This document shows, in pieces, positions 54,112-63,244 of a stretch of 64,000 nucleotides of DNA. Each line of letters opens with the position of its first letter. Positions within the stretch are counted from its first letter, which is position 1. The DNA comes from JADFQT01 sp965216025. GTDB taxonomy: Bacteria > Chloroflexota > Dehalococcoidia > Lucifugimonadales > UBA3495. The translations under genes and the position numbers were made by a program. Location of the stretch: the NCBI GenBank assembly GCA_965216025.1, contig CBDCEX010000018.1, positions 496,001-560,000 on the forward strand, read 5' to 3'. The notes under the pieces were generated by a model. That model had not been told where the DNA came from and did not search any database. It saw nothing but the letters and a program-made list of their open reading frames with translations.

Positions 54112-54169
54112 CCGGCCCCAATGGTCAGAAACCGGCGGCATTTTTAAACCGGTAATTTTAAAAATCGAA

Positions 54170-54310
54170 TACGCTTGAGACCACGGGTCCCCCCACGGGG
54201 CTAAGGACGGTACGCCATTAAGTACGAAACGTCGCCCGCCGAGGCGCAACTTCTTCGTAGAAGGTAGCTTTCCCTGCGCCCGGCATACGGGGCGGGGATT
54301 TTTATTTGCC
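54170..54310 (+). ncRNA. L10 leader (rplJ autoregulatory RNA) with attenuator
   Basis: This stretch between rplA and rplJ has the conserved elements of the bacterial L10 leader: GACCACGGGT, a TTAAG segment, CCGCCGAGGC and a following hairpin. It ends in a GC-rich hairpin plus T-run at ~54272-54306, a likely regulated terminator. The L10-L12 complex would bind it and lower rplJ-rplL expression. Assignment is by memory of the consensus and position. Confidence 0.7.
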
Positions 54311-54363
54311 CGGAGGCGCCAACCTTGAGGGGCAAAACAAGGGGGGAGCATTGCCGTTTGGGT

Positions 54364-54400
54364 AAATCCCCCTATATCCCCCTTTCTAAAAGGGGGACTG
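54364..54400. repeat. Dispersed CCCCC/GGGGG repeat
   Basis: AATCCCCCTATATCCCCC followed by CTAAAAGGGGGACTG; a near copy is at 56158-56200. Confidence 0.7.
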
Positions 54401-54462
54401 CGGTGAGTTGGATCTTACAAAGTTAGAACTTTCGTCAATGGTCAGGAACCAAGGAGGGAGCG

Positions 54463-55002
54463 TTGCCAACACAGGCCAAAATAGACCGGGTTAGCGAGTT
54501 GAAGGACAAGCTGGAGAGGTGCTCGATAGCAGTCACCGCCACCTACACCAATATCGGGGTAAATGAGATGACTGAGCTACGCCGCCGCACCCGGGCGGCC
54601 GGAGTGGAGTTTTTGGTCATCAAAAACACGCTGATGCACCTGGCAGCCGACGCGGCTCAACGCCCCCAGTTTAAGGAGATCGTCAACGGCCCCACCGCAG
54701 TGGCCTTCGGCTACGATGAGCCGGTGGATGTGGCCAGAACCCTGAGCGAGTACATCCGCAGCACCAGGTCCGCTCTGGCCTTCCAGGGAGCTGTCATCGG
54801 AGATGGCCCGGCCCTGCCCGCCGCCGACGTGGAACGTCTGGCCGCGCTGCCGCCCCGAGCCCAATTGGTAGCCACTCTCCTGGGCCAGATCCAGGCACCT
54901 CTGTATGGACTGCTGAGGGTGTTAAACGGTCCGTTGCAGGGTTTTGGCGGGATACTTCAGGCCCGAATCCGGCAGCTGGAGTCTCAGGAAGCCGGCGAGT
55001 AG
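54463..55002 (+). CDS. rplJ: Ribosomal protein L10
   Basis: A TTG-started protein of ~179 residues following AAGGAGGGAG. The N-terminal globular domain (KIDRVSELKDKLERCSIAVTATYTNIGVNEMTELRRRTR, then VIKNTL) binds 23S rRNA and the C-terminal helices anchor L7/L12 dimers. Usually rplL follows directly; here a flavin-binding gene intervenes. Confidence 0.96.
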   Translation: MPTQAKIDRVSELKDKLERCSIAVTATYTNIGVNEMTELRRRTRAAGVEFLVIKNTLMHLAADAAQRPQFKEIVNGPTAVAFGYDEPVDVARTLSEYIRSTRSALAFQGAVIGDGPALPAADVERLAALPPRAQLVATLLGQIQAPLYGLLRVLNGPLQGFGGILQARIRQLESQEAGE

Positions 55003-55047
55003 GGATTTCATCCCGCGCTGTTGATAGATTATTGATCTTACGGAATT

Positions 55048-55641
55048 ATGAATCTCCCGGATATGAATATAACGGAAAGAACCAAAATTCTAAATCATCC
55101 GGAGCGGGCGGTGCCGGAGGAGACCTCCGACATTCTAGTGCAGGGTATGGTGGCTCACGTGGGGTTTATTCAGGATGAGCAGCCCTTCGTCATCCCCATG
55201 TCCTACTATTACGACCCGCAGCAGCCCGAATATTTGTATCTGCACGGCTCGGTTCGCAGCCGCACCCTCAAGCATCTGGCTGGTGGCGCACCGGTTTGCG
55301 TCACCGTAACCCTGACCGACGGGCTAGTCTACTCCCGTAAGGCCATGAACCATTCCATGAACTATCGGAGCGTGGTGCTCTTCGGAAAGGCCCGGGAGAT
55401 AACCCAAGAGTCCCAAAAAGCCGCACTGTTCGACCAGATGGTGCGGCGCTATTTCCCCGGACGAACCCTGGACCAGGACTATCACGCACCTCCCTCCCCA
55501 GATTTGCGGGCGACCGCGCTGGTGGAAGTAACCCTGGAGGAGAGCAACGCCAAGGCGCGGCGCGGCAACCCCACCGGTCCGGAGGATGATGATCCCAAGG
55601 CAATGGGTAGTGCCGGCATCATCGAGCTGCGGGAATTCTGA
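55048..55641 (+). CDS. Pyridoxamine 5'-phosphate oxidase-family FMN protein
   Basis: A 197-residue split-barrel flavoprotein of the Pnp-ox-like/NimA group: VAHVGFIQDEQPFVIPMSYYYD, YLHGSVRSRTLKHLAGG and VCVTVTLTDGLVYSRKAMNHSMNYRSVVLFGKAREI carry the FMN-binding features. Members reduce flavin-type or nitro substrates, or bind heme. Its place between rplJ and rplL is unusual. It has its own Shine-Dalgarno-poor start near 55048, so it probably depends on the operon transcript and could serve as a lightly expressed passenger. Confidence 0.88.
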   Translation: MNLPDMNITERTKILNHPERAVPEETSDILVQGMVAHVGFIQDEQPFVIPMSYYYDPQQPEYLYLHGSVRSRTLKHLAGGAPVCVTVTLTDGLVYSRKAMNHSMNYRSVVLFGKAREITQESQKAALFDQMVRRYFPGRTLDQDYHAPPSPDLRATALVEVTLEESNAKARRGNPTGPEDDDPKAMGSAGIIELREF

Positions 55642-55706
55642 GTGCAGTCAAGACTCCCTATTCCAATAAAACCCAAGGAAATCGCCAAATAGCATTAGGA
55701 GGAACC

Positions 55707-56090
55707 ATGACCACTAAAGAGGAGATCCTGGAAGTCATCAAGGGTATGAGCGTTCTGGAGCTGTCCGACCTGGTGAAGACCCTGGAGGAGGAATTCGGCA
55801 TCAGCGCCGCCGCTCCAGTGGCGGTAGCCGCTCCCGTCGCGTCGCCGGCCGAGGCCGCCGCGGCCGACGACGAAGAGCAGTCCGAGTTCGCGGTCATGCT
55901 GCAGGAAATCGGACCCAACAAGATTAACGTCATCAAGGCCGTTCGCGAGGTAACCTCCCTGGGCCTGCGGGAAGCCAAAGAGCTGGTGGAGTCCTCTCCG
56001 ACCACGGTCAAAGAAGGCGTGGCCAAGGACGAAGCCGAATCGGTCAAGGGCAAGCTGGAAGAGGCCGGCGCTACCGTAGCAGTGGAATAG
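55707..56090 (+). CDS. rplL: Ribosomal protein L7/L12
   Basis: A 127-residue protein preceded by TTAGGAGGA. The N-terminal dimerisation domain (TKEEILEVIKGMSVLELSDLVKTLEEEFGI), an Ala/Pro/Glu hinge and the C-terminal factor-binding domain (KINVIKAVREVTSLGLREAKELVESSPTTVKEGV) are all typical. It recruits translation GTPases. After it, rpoB is not found as expected; a repeat and other genes follow instead. Confidence 0.97.
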   Translation: MTTKEEILEVIKGMSVLELSDLVKTLEEEFGISAAAPVAVAAPVASPAEAAAADDEEQSEFAVMLQEIGPNKINVIKAVREVTSLGLREAKELVESSPTTVKEGVAKDEAESVKGKLEEAGATVAVE

Positions 56091-56157
56091 CCCCGGCTCG
56101 TTACCTGGTGTGGCCTTATTGCCCCATCAATAAATTGCCAAACTTGCGGGATCAAAA

Positions 56158-56200
56158 TACCCCTATATACCCCTTTCAAAAGGGGGACTGAGGGGGATTT
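56158..56200. repeat. Dispersed CCCCC/GGGGG repeat, second copy
   Basis: TACCCCTATATACCCC followed by TTTCAAAAGGGGGACTG, near copy of 54364-54400, directly downstream of rplL. Confidence 0.7.
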
Positions 56201-56310
56201 CCCAACCGGTGGTCCTGTTCACCATGGTAACTATCCCAAGATAGCACCCCGAGCCCTTCGGAATGACCAGGGTCGTTTTGAGATAGTTACTTAGCTGCGG
56301 GAGTAAGGGA

Positions 56311-56730
56311 TTGAGCCGACGCAAAGATCGGGAGCGATTTCTCCAGCTGAAGGAGCAAAATCCCGGATACCTGGGTTTTCGGGGCGCCGCCTTAGCGGCT
56401 GTTTCCGCTCCCGCCCCCGAGTTGATAAGCGTGTTGTGCACCGTATGCCGCCGCAAGAGGAACGTGCCGGTGGAAAGCGTTTCCGGCACCGGGGAAGACT
56501 ACGTGTGCATACGCTGCCAGGACAACCCGGGCCCGGAACCTCCGGCACCCCAGCGGATCAGAGCCCCTAGCGGGGAGCGATCGGCCCTAGCCCGCGGTTG
56601 CACCAGCCTAGAATCCCCTTTTTCTGCCCTGATATGGGGCGGAGACGGGGGGGGGTTCTATTCCGGCCAAGGCATTTGGAGTCGCTTATGGACTATGGCA
56701 ACCTCCTGTCATATAATCGGCCCCAGCTAA
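56311..56730 (+). CDS. Small zinc-ribbon protein (C-terminal part doubtful)
   Basis: A TTG-started frame beginning SRRKDRERFLQLKEQNPGYLGFRG. Residues ~40-75 hold two CxxC pairs, CTVCRRKRNVP and YVCIRCQ, which suggest a zinc ribbon. The last ~60 residues (Gly/Ser/Trp-rich) look less like protein and may be translated intergenic sequence. No family is recognised. Confidence 0.5.
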   Translation: MSRRKDRERFLQLKEQNPGYLGFRGAALAAVSAPAPELISVLCTVCRRKRNVPVESVSGTGEDYVCIRCQDNPGPEPPAPQRIRAPSGERSALARGCTSLESPFSALIWGGDGGGFYSGQGIWSRLWTMATSCHIIGPS

Positions 56731-56785
56731 TCTCGACCCTCAATTAGAAAGAGGGAATTCCATTCAAAGGGGAAAGGAGTTTTTT

Positions 56786-57823
56786 ATGGCCGGAGAGGCT
56801 GTTCGAGTCGGACTAATCGGGGCCGGACGCAACACAAGAGAACGCCACATTCCCGGTTTTCAGAAGGTGGAAGGAGTGGAGCTGGCGGCCGTGGCCAACC
56901 GCAGCCGTCAATCCGGCCAGCAGGTCGCCGACGCCTTCAATATTCCAACGGTTTACGATAGCTGGCAAGAGTTGTTAGAAGACCCCACTTTGGACGCCAT
57001 TTGCATCGGCACCTGGCCCTACATGCATTCAACGCTGACGGTGGCCGCCTTGGAAAAGGGCAAGCACGTGCTGTGTGAGGCCCGAATGGCCACCAACGCC
57101 AGGGAAGCCCAGGTCATGCTGGACGCCTCCCGCGCCCGGCCGGAGCAGGTGGCGCAAATTGTGCCTTCACCCACCACATTCAAAGTCGACGGCCTCTTGC
57201 AGCGACTGGTTTACGAAGGCCATCTGGGGGACCTGCTGTCGGTGGACGTCCAAGTGCTGGGGCAGGATTTCGCCGACAGCACCGCCCCGTTGCATTGGAG
57301 GCAGAACCGGAGCCTGAGCGGTTACAACATTATGTCCATGGGCATTTGGTATGAAGCGATGATCCGCTGGGTAGGTCCGGCCAGCAAGGTGATGGCCATG
57401 ACCAAGGTCAGTGTACCGCGGCGACAGGACGATGACGGAACCTGGCACACCGTCACCATTCCGGACCACGTGGACATTCTGTGTCAATTAGCCAACGGCG
57501 CGCAGGCTCACATACGCGTCAGCGCGGTCACCGGCCTGTCCCCAGGTAATGAGGTCTGGCTCTACGGCACTGAAGGAACGATACACCTGGACCAACGGCA
57601 GAACGTCTTCGGCGGAAAACGGGGCGACACTGAGCTGGTGGAGATTCCCAATCCTCTGGAAAATCAGTATTCTTGGCATGTGGAGGAGGAGTTCATCGCG
57701 TCCATCCGAGAAGGCACCCCCGTCACCCGCACTCCCTTCGACGTTGGTCTGCACTACATGGAGTTCACCGAAGCGGTAACCCGCAGCGCCCAAACCGGAC
57801 AGGCAGTTTCCTTGCCACTATAA
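56786..57823 (+). CDS. Gfo/Idh/MocA-family oxidoreductase
   Basis: A 345-residue NAD(P)-dependent dehydrogenase. The Rossmann start RVGLIGAGRNTRERHIPGF is followed by VANRSRQSGQQVADAF, ICIGTWPYMHSTLTVAALEKGKHVLCEARMATN and a C-terminal alpha/beta domain. The usual catalytic EKP after VLCE is replaced by EAR, so the standard lysine is absent and the reaction may differ from classical inositol/glucose-fructose oxidoreductases. A GGAAAGGAG ribosome site precedes ATG 56786. It stands alone. Confidence 0.88.
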   Translation: MAGEAVRVGLIGAGRNTRERHIPGFQKVEGVELAAVANRSRQSGQQVADAFNIPTVYDSWQELLEDPTLDAICIGTWPYMHSTLTVAALEKGKHVLCEARMATNAREAQVMLDASRARPEQVAQIVPSPTTFKVDGLLQRLVYEGHLGDLLSVDVQVLGQDFADSTAPLHWRQNRSLSGYNIMSMGIWYEAMIRWVGPASKVMAMTKVSVPRRQDDDGTWHTVTIPDHVDILCQLANGAQAHIRVSAVTGLSPGNEVWLYGTEGTIHLDQRQNVFGGKRGDTELVEIPNPLENQYSWHVEEEFIASIREGTPVTRTPFDVGLHYMEFTEAVTRSAQTGQAVSLPL

Positions 57824-57865
57824 CTTCGGGCCACTATAACTTCGGGCCGCTATAACTCTCGCTGA
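57816..57865. repeat. Short direct repeats after the oxidoreductase gene
   Basis: CCACTATAACTTCGGG occurs twice with a third, partial unit (CCGCTATAACT). It lies at the boundary between the oxidoreductase gene and the intron. Confidence 0.85.
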
Positions 57866-57948
57866 ACCGGCCAATCGGGTAGTAGGGGTCCTCACGGCCC
57901 CCGTCCTCCCACACCACCGGACGTACTCAGCGTATCCGGCGGTTTCCT

Positions 57949-59058
57949 CTACTGATTCAACAGGCTGTACCTTTCGGTCAGGGCGACGAGTCCCTGTTCC
58001 CTAAACCAAGCCAGGCTCATGGCTTCAGCCGCCTGAGGGCTGCCAGCCAGGCGCCACCAGCCTTTGCCAGACCCCGCCAGTAGCCAGGCCCGCCACTCCG
58101 GCACGCCCAGCCCCTGCAGAAAGTCCGCAATGGCTTTGGACCGTTTCCGCTGCTTCAGCCGTACGCAGCGCAGCTTTCGACGAATCCACCCATCCAACCT
58201 GCTGAGGTGAGTCCGACATTCCGCATAGCGGAAGTAGGTCACCCACCCCGTGAGAAAGGAGTTCAGTTCGTGGACCATCCCTTCAAGGCTGACGCCTCGG
58301 TTGCGTCGCGTGGTTCGCCGAATCCTCGCCTTCACGCGCTTCAGGCTTTCGGGCGCTAGGCCCAGCCGACCTCCGGGCAGCAGCCGATGCCCCAGGAACT
58401 TCCGTTCCCATACCGGGGCCACCGCACTTTTCTCCCGGTTTACGCGCAAGCGCAGCTTCCTTTCCAGAAAGTTGCTCACCGACGCCATTACCCACTCCCC
58501 CGCAGCCTGCGACCGCACGTATATGTTGCAGTCATCGGCGTACCGGCTGAAGCGGTGCCCCCGGCGTTCCAACTCCTGGTCCAAGTCATCCAGTAGCAGA
58601 TTGGACAGGAGCGGCGATAGTGGCCCTCCCTGCGGAGTCCCTTCGTATCGCTCGACGCACACCCCATTCTGCATCATCCCCGCTTCCAGGAAGCGCCGGA
58701 CTATCCGCAGCAGGCGTTTGTCGGCGACTCTCCGGGCCAGGCGGGACATCAGGATGTCGTGGTTTACCCGGTCAAAGAATTTCTCCAAGTCCAAGTCTAC
58801 CACGATTTCCCGCCCCTCCCCTACGTACTCCTGCGCCTGGCGCAGCGCCTGGTGCGCGTTTCGCCCGGGACGGAAACCGTAGCTTGACTCCGAAAAGGTT
58901 GGGTCCAACAGCGGGTCCAGCACCTGGAGGATGCCTTGCTGCACCAGGCGGTCCACCACCGTGGGGATGCCCAGTTGTCGCACTCCACCTCCCGGCTTGG
59001 GGATTTCCACTCCCCGCACCGGTTGCGGTTGGTAGCTGCCTTCCAGCAGCGTCGCCAC
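57949..59058 (-). pseudogene. ltrA: Group II intron reverse transcriptase/maturase, main part
   Basis: This part carries RT domains: PKPGGGVRQLGIPTVVDRLVQQ, SSYGFRPGRNAHQAL, VVDLDLEKFFDRVNHD, GTPQGGPLSPLLSN, the catalytic FSRYADDCNIY (YADD), LNREKS-like VNREKSAV and the maturase/X domain with GWVTYFRYAE. The N-terminal segment is on the other side of the inserted IS (60430-60901). The product would promote splicing and retrohoming. A base is missing at the IS junction, so splicing out the IS exactly may not restore the frame. Confidence 0.9.
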
Positions 59059-59061
59059 TAA

Positions 59062-60425
59062 GGCTTGTCACCAAATAACGTTATCATGCATCGAGGGGAT
59101 GCTATAAGCTTGTCGGCATGGAAAACATTTGATGTAAGGCGGGATTTGTTTGTGAGTCCATGAATTAAGCAATATAAAGTAAGGTTGTCGGCATGGAAAA
59201 TATTGATGCTGTCCGACAACGTTTTACCCTGCTTGAGGGCGTCTTGGACCAGCGGACCCGGCGGCTGGTCGCCGCAGCCGAAGCGCTGACGCTGGGCTGG
59301 GGTGGCGTTACCTGGGTCGCTCGAGCGACCGGCTTCTCGCGGCGGACCATCCAGCAGGGCATGCAAGAACTGCAGCAGCCCGAGCGGGTCAGCGCGGGCA
59401 GAGTCCGCAAGCCGGGCGGTGGGCGCAAGACCACTGTGAGCCAGGACCCAACGCTGCTGAGCGACCTGGAGCGCTTGGTTGAGCCGGTGACCCGTGGCGA
59501 CCCGGAATCGCCCCTGCGCTGGACCTGCAAGAGCCTGCGGAACTTGGCGGCTGAACTCCAGCAGTTGGGGCACCGGGTCAGTCGCCGGTTGGTGGGGGAT
59601 CTTTTGCACAGGTTGGAGTACAGCTTGCAGGCCAACAGCAAGACCTTGGAGGGTGGCGATCATCCTGACCGTGATGCCGATGGACAGTTCACCTACCTGA
59701 ACCAGCAAGCGCAGACGTATCTGGATGCGGGTGAGCCGGTGATCTCGGTGGATGCCAAGAAGAAGGAACTGGTCGGGAATTTCAAGAACGGAGGGCGTGA
59801 GTTGCGGCCCCAAGGGGACCCGGAGCGGGTGCGGGTGTACGATTTCGTGATACCAGCCTTGGGGCGCGCCACACCGTACGGGATCTATGATGTAGCGGAG
59901 AACACCTGGGTGAATGTCGGGGTGGACCACGATACAGCGGCGTTTGCAGTGGAGGTATCCGGCGCTGGTGGTGGGGGATGGGGCAGGCACGGTATCCGAA
60001 GGCAACCCCTGCTGGTGAACGCCGATGGTGGGGGTAGTAACGGGAGTCGTGTGCGGCTGTGGAAGCGGGAACTGCAGCGGTTTGCGGACGAGACGGGGTT
60101 GACGATCACGGTGGGCCATTTGCCGCCGGGGACGGCAAGTGGAACAAGATCGAACACCGGTTGTTTTCGTTCATCACGCAGAACTGGCGGGGCCAGCCGT
60201 TGGTGAGTCATGAGGTCATTGTGAGCTTGATTGGCGGAACCCGGAATACCAAGGGGTTGCGGGTAGAGTGTCACCTGGACACGAACAAGTACCCGGCGGG
60301 TATCAAAGTGTCTGATAGCGAACTGGCCCAGGTGAACCTGCGGTGCCATGAGTTTCACGGGGAGTGGAACTATACCATCCTGCCCAGCAACCGCTCAAGT
60401 TGAGATGGTTATTCGGTGACGAGCC
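59062..60425 (+). mobile_element. ISAzo13-like insertion sequence inside the intron
   Basis: Imperfect inverted repeats GGCTTGTCACCAAATAAC (59062) and complement of GGCTCGTCACCGAATAACC ending 60425. Flanks CTAA at 59058-59061 and 60426-60429 suggest a four-base duplication. Length ~1364 bp. Confidence 0.85.
59193..60403 (+). pseudogene. ISAzo13-like transposase (frameshifted)
   Basis: The first frame (59193 to ~60130) has an N-terminal HTH (WVARATGFSRRTIQQGMQEL), the GGGRKTTVSQDPTLL segment, and the DDE-type stretches VISVDAKKKELVGNFKNGGRE and IYDVAENTWVNVGVDHDTAAFAVE typical of ISAzo13 (Rhodopirellula-type) transposases, then stops shortly after GHLPPG. The second frame to 60403 continues with GKWNKIEHRLFSFITQNWRG and NTKGLRVECHLDTNKYPAGI. 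One indel near 60130 in GGGG separates them. Confidence 0.88.
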
Positions 60426-60429
60426 CTAA

Positions 60430-60901
60430 GTTCCTCCCAGTGTTCCGCCAACCAGCCGCCCAGGTCATCCACACTCATCCCGTCAACCCCCGGCGCTCCT
60501 TTGTTGGCTTTCACCCGCTGGTAGGCTCGGTTCAGGTTCTTTGGCTCTATCACCTCCTCCATCAAGGCTTCCGGCAAGGCTCGTTTCCGCTCAGACGCCG
60601 TGGGCCCTTGCTGCTCCTCGTTCGCCCCAGTTCCGGTTCCGCCTTCACCAGGGACGCCGGGGCGCACGGCCTCCTCTCCCCACTCCAGGAGTGAGAGTTG
60701 GTAGACCGTGCCTTGCCGCCGCTCTATGCCCATCAAGTCCTCCCGACTGGCTCCTTGCAGTAGAGGATTCGACCCTTCATCCCGACCTGCCGGGACTACT
60801 ATGGCCTCTGCTGACTTCTCCAGGGCCTTCCCCCACCGTTGCCGGTGCGGTAGTCGGGTCCTCCAGACAGCCCCAGAGACCTCCCGGGGTAAGCCGTGCA
60901 T
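60430..60901 (-). pseudogene. ltrA: Group II intron reverse transcriptase, N-terminal part
   Basis: The minus-strand frame reads LMEEVIEPKNLNRAYQRVKANKGAPGVDGMSVDDLGGWLAEHW, the standard N-terminus of group II intron maturases, preceded by MGIERRQGTVYQLSLLEWG. It joins the main part at 59058 across the inserted IS (EELR followed by VATLLEGSYQPQPVRG). Confidence 0.88.
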
Positions 60902-61148
60902 CCTTCCCTCGGTCCCCGCCGGATTTACCTGCGCACCTGTCCGAATAACTATTGGGCCGCCCCGTCCATTGCTGGGTTACCCCACTGCGCCGGCCTTCTA
61001 TCCGGTTCCTGTTCGTCGAGTCCAAGTTTTGCCATCAGCTTCCTTCAGATTCCACCTCACGATGGACACCCTTGCTTAGGCTAGCGGTTCCGGTCATCAC
61101 GGCCCGCAGAGGACTTTCACCTCCAAGATGCACAGCATGCCTGGCACA

Positions 61149-61834
61149 ATCGGGTAGGAGGCGGCCTCGCGGCTCCCGTCCTCCCACACCACCGGACGTA
61201 CTCAGCGTATCCGGCGGTTTCCTCTACTGTTTCAACAGGTGCTACCACCCGTCAAGGCTCGTTTCCGTTCAGACACCGTGGTCGCTGGCTGCTCCTCGCT
61301 CACCCCAGTTCCGGTTCCGCCTTCACCAGGGACGCCGGGGCGCACGGTCTCCTTCCTCCATTCAAGAAGGGGGAGTTGTTAGGCCGTGCCTTGCTGCCGC
61401 TCTACGCCCATCGAGTCCTCTTGACTGGCTCCTTGCAGTAGAGGATTCGGCCCTTCATCCTTCCCGTGCGGGAAGGACTACTATGGCCTCGGCTGACTTC
61501 TCCGGAGCCTTCCCCCACCGTTGCCGGTGCGGTAGTCCCGATTCCATCGGGACAGCCCCAGAGATCTCCCAGGGTAAGCTATGCATCCTTCCCTCGGTCC
61601 CCGCCGGATTTACCAACGCACATGTCCGGATGACTACCGGGCCTCCCCGTCCATGGCCGGGTTACCCCACTGCGCCGGCCTTGTATCCGATTCCTGTTCG
61701 TCGGGTCCGAGTTTTGCCATCAGCTTCCTTCAGATTCCACCTCACGGTGGACACCCTTGCTTAGGCTAGCGGTTCCGGTCATCACGGCCCGCAGAGGACT
61801 TTCACCTCCAAGATGCACAACATGCCTGGCACAC
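61149..61834 (-). mobile_element. Group II intron, copy 2, with most of the reverse transcriptase deleted
   Basis: The minus-strand 5' end begins GTGTGCCAGGCATG (61834), fitting the GUGYG rule, and the 3' end (CCCGAT) is at 61149. The sequence at 61255-61790 repeats the 5' half of copy 1 (5' RNA domains plus N-terminal coding part). It then jumps straight to the 3' domain V region (61150-61240), so the maturase core has been lost. It could splice in trans if copy 1 supplied the protein. Confidence 0.85.
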
Positions 61835-61841
61835 CAAGGAG

Positions 61842-61871
61842 AAGGCCCCCGAAGGAATTCGGGGGCCTTTT
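61842..61871. terminator. Rho-independent terminator at the intron insertion site
   Basis: AAGGCCCCCGAA pairs with TTCGGGGGCCTT around GGAA, with a short T-run on the plus strand. On the minus strand the hairpin lies seven bases ahead of the intron 5' end, the known target context of class C introns. Confidence 0.92.
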
Positions 61872-62209
61872 GCTGCTCCGGTTCCTTTCCCAGCCCGCCG
61901 CAGAACAAACCCCCATATTTTGTAGCGCCTATAACCTGCGCGTTAATCCGCGTCGCTCAAGAGCAAGGTCTTCCAGTTCTCCTTACTGTCATTGCGAGCC
62001 CTTGGGCTGCGCTCAGGATAAACTCCGCAAAGTAATCTCTCCTTAACATCATCACCATCATCAGATTGCTTCGGGCATGCGGCCTTCGCAACGACAATCG
62101 AAAACCCCCGTTCAAAAGCCAACCGATTGCGCCGCTGGAACGGGTTTGCAGTCGCTACTCCTACCCTCCATAATAAACCTAATACCCTGACCAAGGAGGC
62201 GGCCACGTA
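61872..62209. other. Intergenic region before trpD
   Basis: No gene. It contains the REP-like element at 61988-62098 and ends at a GGAGG ribosome site for trpD. Confidence 0.5.
61988..62098. repeat. REP-like element
   Basis: Begins GTCATTGCGAGCCC, contains GCGCTCAGGATAAACTCCGC, and ends ATTGCTTCGG...CTTCGCAACGACAAT. It shares motifs with 41366-41510. Confidence 0.75.
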
Positions 62210-63235
62210 ATGATCCGGGAAGCCATCAGCGACCTCGTCTCCGGGCAGTCTCTCAGCATGGAGGATGCCGCCACCGTGATGGGAGAGATCATGGAGGGCG
62301 AGGCCACTCCGGCCCAGCTGGGGGCCTTTCTTACCGCCCTGAGCCTAAAGGGGGAGACGCCGGAAGAGATAGCTGGGATGGCCCGAGTCATGCGACAAAA
62401 GGCACTGCGAGTAAACGTGGAAGGGCCGCTGGTTGATACCTGCGGTACCGGCGGTGATGGCAAAAACAGTTTCAACATTTCCACCGCTGCGGCCTTCGTA
62501 GCCGCAGGAGCCGGCCTGAAAGTCGCCAAGCACGGCAACCGAGCTGCTTCCGGTTCCTGCGGCAGCGCCGATGTTCTGGAGGCCTTGGGTGTAAAGATAG
62601 ATCTACCTCCGCAAGGGGTGGAACAATGCATCAACCAAGTGGGCATGGGCTTCATGTTCGCGCCGGTATTTCACCCATCTATGCGGCATGCCGCGCCGGT
62701 GCGGCGGGAAATCGGCATTAGAACCGTATTCAACATCCTTGGTCCGCTGACCAATCCGGCGGGAGTGCAGTCCCAGCTAATCGGGGTCGCCCATGCCCAA
62801 CTCGGGAAGCAGATGGCCGAGGTTCTGCGGCTGCTGGGGTCCCGACACGCCATTATCGCTCATGGGCAGGATGGGTTGGACGAGCTGACCCTGGACGGGG
62901 AGACCCAGGGATGGGAGGTGGTTGGCGGGCAAGTGCGCGCTTGGGCTACTTCTCCTGAGGGCGCCGGACTGCCCTCGGCGTCCTTGGACCAAATCCAGGG
63001 CGGCAGCAAGGAAGAAAACGCCGCTACCATGCGCCGCATATTTCAGGGAGCCTCGGGTCCACTGCGGGATGTGGTGCTCCTCAACAGCGCCGCCGTGCTG
63101 CTGGTTGGGGGCCAGGTAGAGGACATCGCCCAGGGTGTCGAGCGGGCAGCCCGGGTCATCGACGACGGCGCGGCCCTGGCCAAGTTGGATTCCCTGGTGG
63201 AGGTTAGCCAGCGTCTGGGGCAGGAGCTGGCCTAG
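62210..63235 (+). CDS. trpD: Anthranilate phosphoribosyltransferase
   Basis: A 341-residue enzyme of the expected length that joins PRPP to anthranilate in tryptophan synthesis. The PRPP loop VDTCGTGGDGKNSFNIS (~residues 75-91), KVAKHGNRAASGSCGSAD and FNILGPLTNPA are canonical. An AGGAGG-like site precedes ATG 62210. No other trp gene is in the window, so this copy is detached from a trp operon. Two small genes follow with a GGAGG-led start close to its stop. Confidence 0.96.
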   Translation: MIREAISDLVSGQSLSMEDAATVMGEIMEGEATPAQLGAFLTALSLKGETPEEIAGMARVMRQKALRVNVEGPLVDTCGTGGDGKNSFNISTAAAFVAAGAGLKVAKHGNRAASGSCGSADVLEALGVKIDLPPQGVEQCINQVGMGFMFAPVFHPSMRHAAPVRREIGIRTVFNILGPLTNPAGVQSQLIGVAHAQLGKQMAEVLRLLGSRHAIIAHGQDGLDELTLDGETQGWEVVGGQVRAWATSPEGAGLPSASLDQIQGGSKEENAATMRRIFQGASGPLRDVVLLNSAAVLLVGGQVEDIAQGVERAARVIDDGAALAKLDSLVEVSQRLGQELA

Positions 63236-63244
63236 GAGGAATGA

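Larger units (their letters stand above)
57874..61148 (-). mobile_element. Group II intron, copy 1 (carrying an inserted IS)
   Basis: On the minus strand, the 3' end ends CCCGAT (at 57874) and contains a domain V-like hairpin region with GGATACGCTGAGTACGTCCGG; the 5' end begins TGTGCCAGGCATG at ~61148. It includes the reverse transcriptase gene, split by the IS at 59062-60425. The 3' end matches the end of copy 2. The insertion downstream of a terminator hairpin fits bacterial class C introns. The 5' GUGYG is trimmed where copy 1 joins copy 2. Confidence 0.85.
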
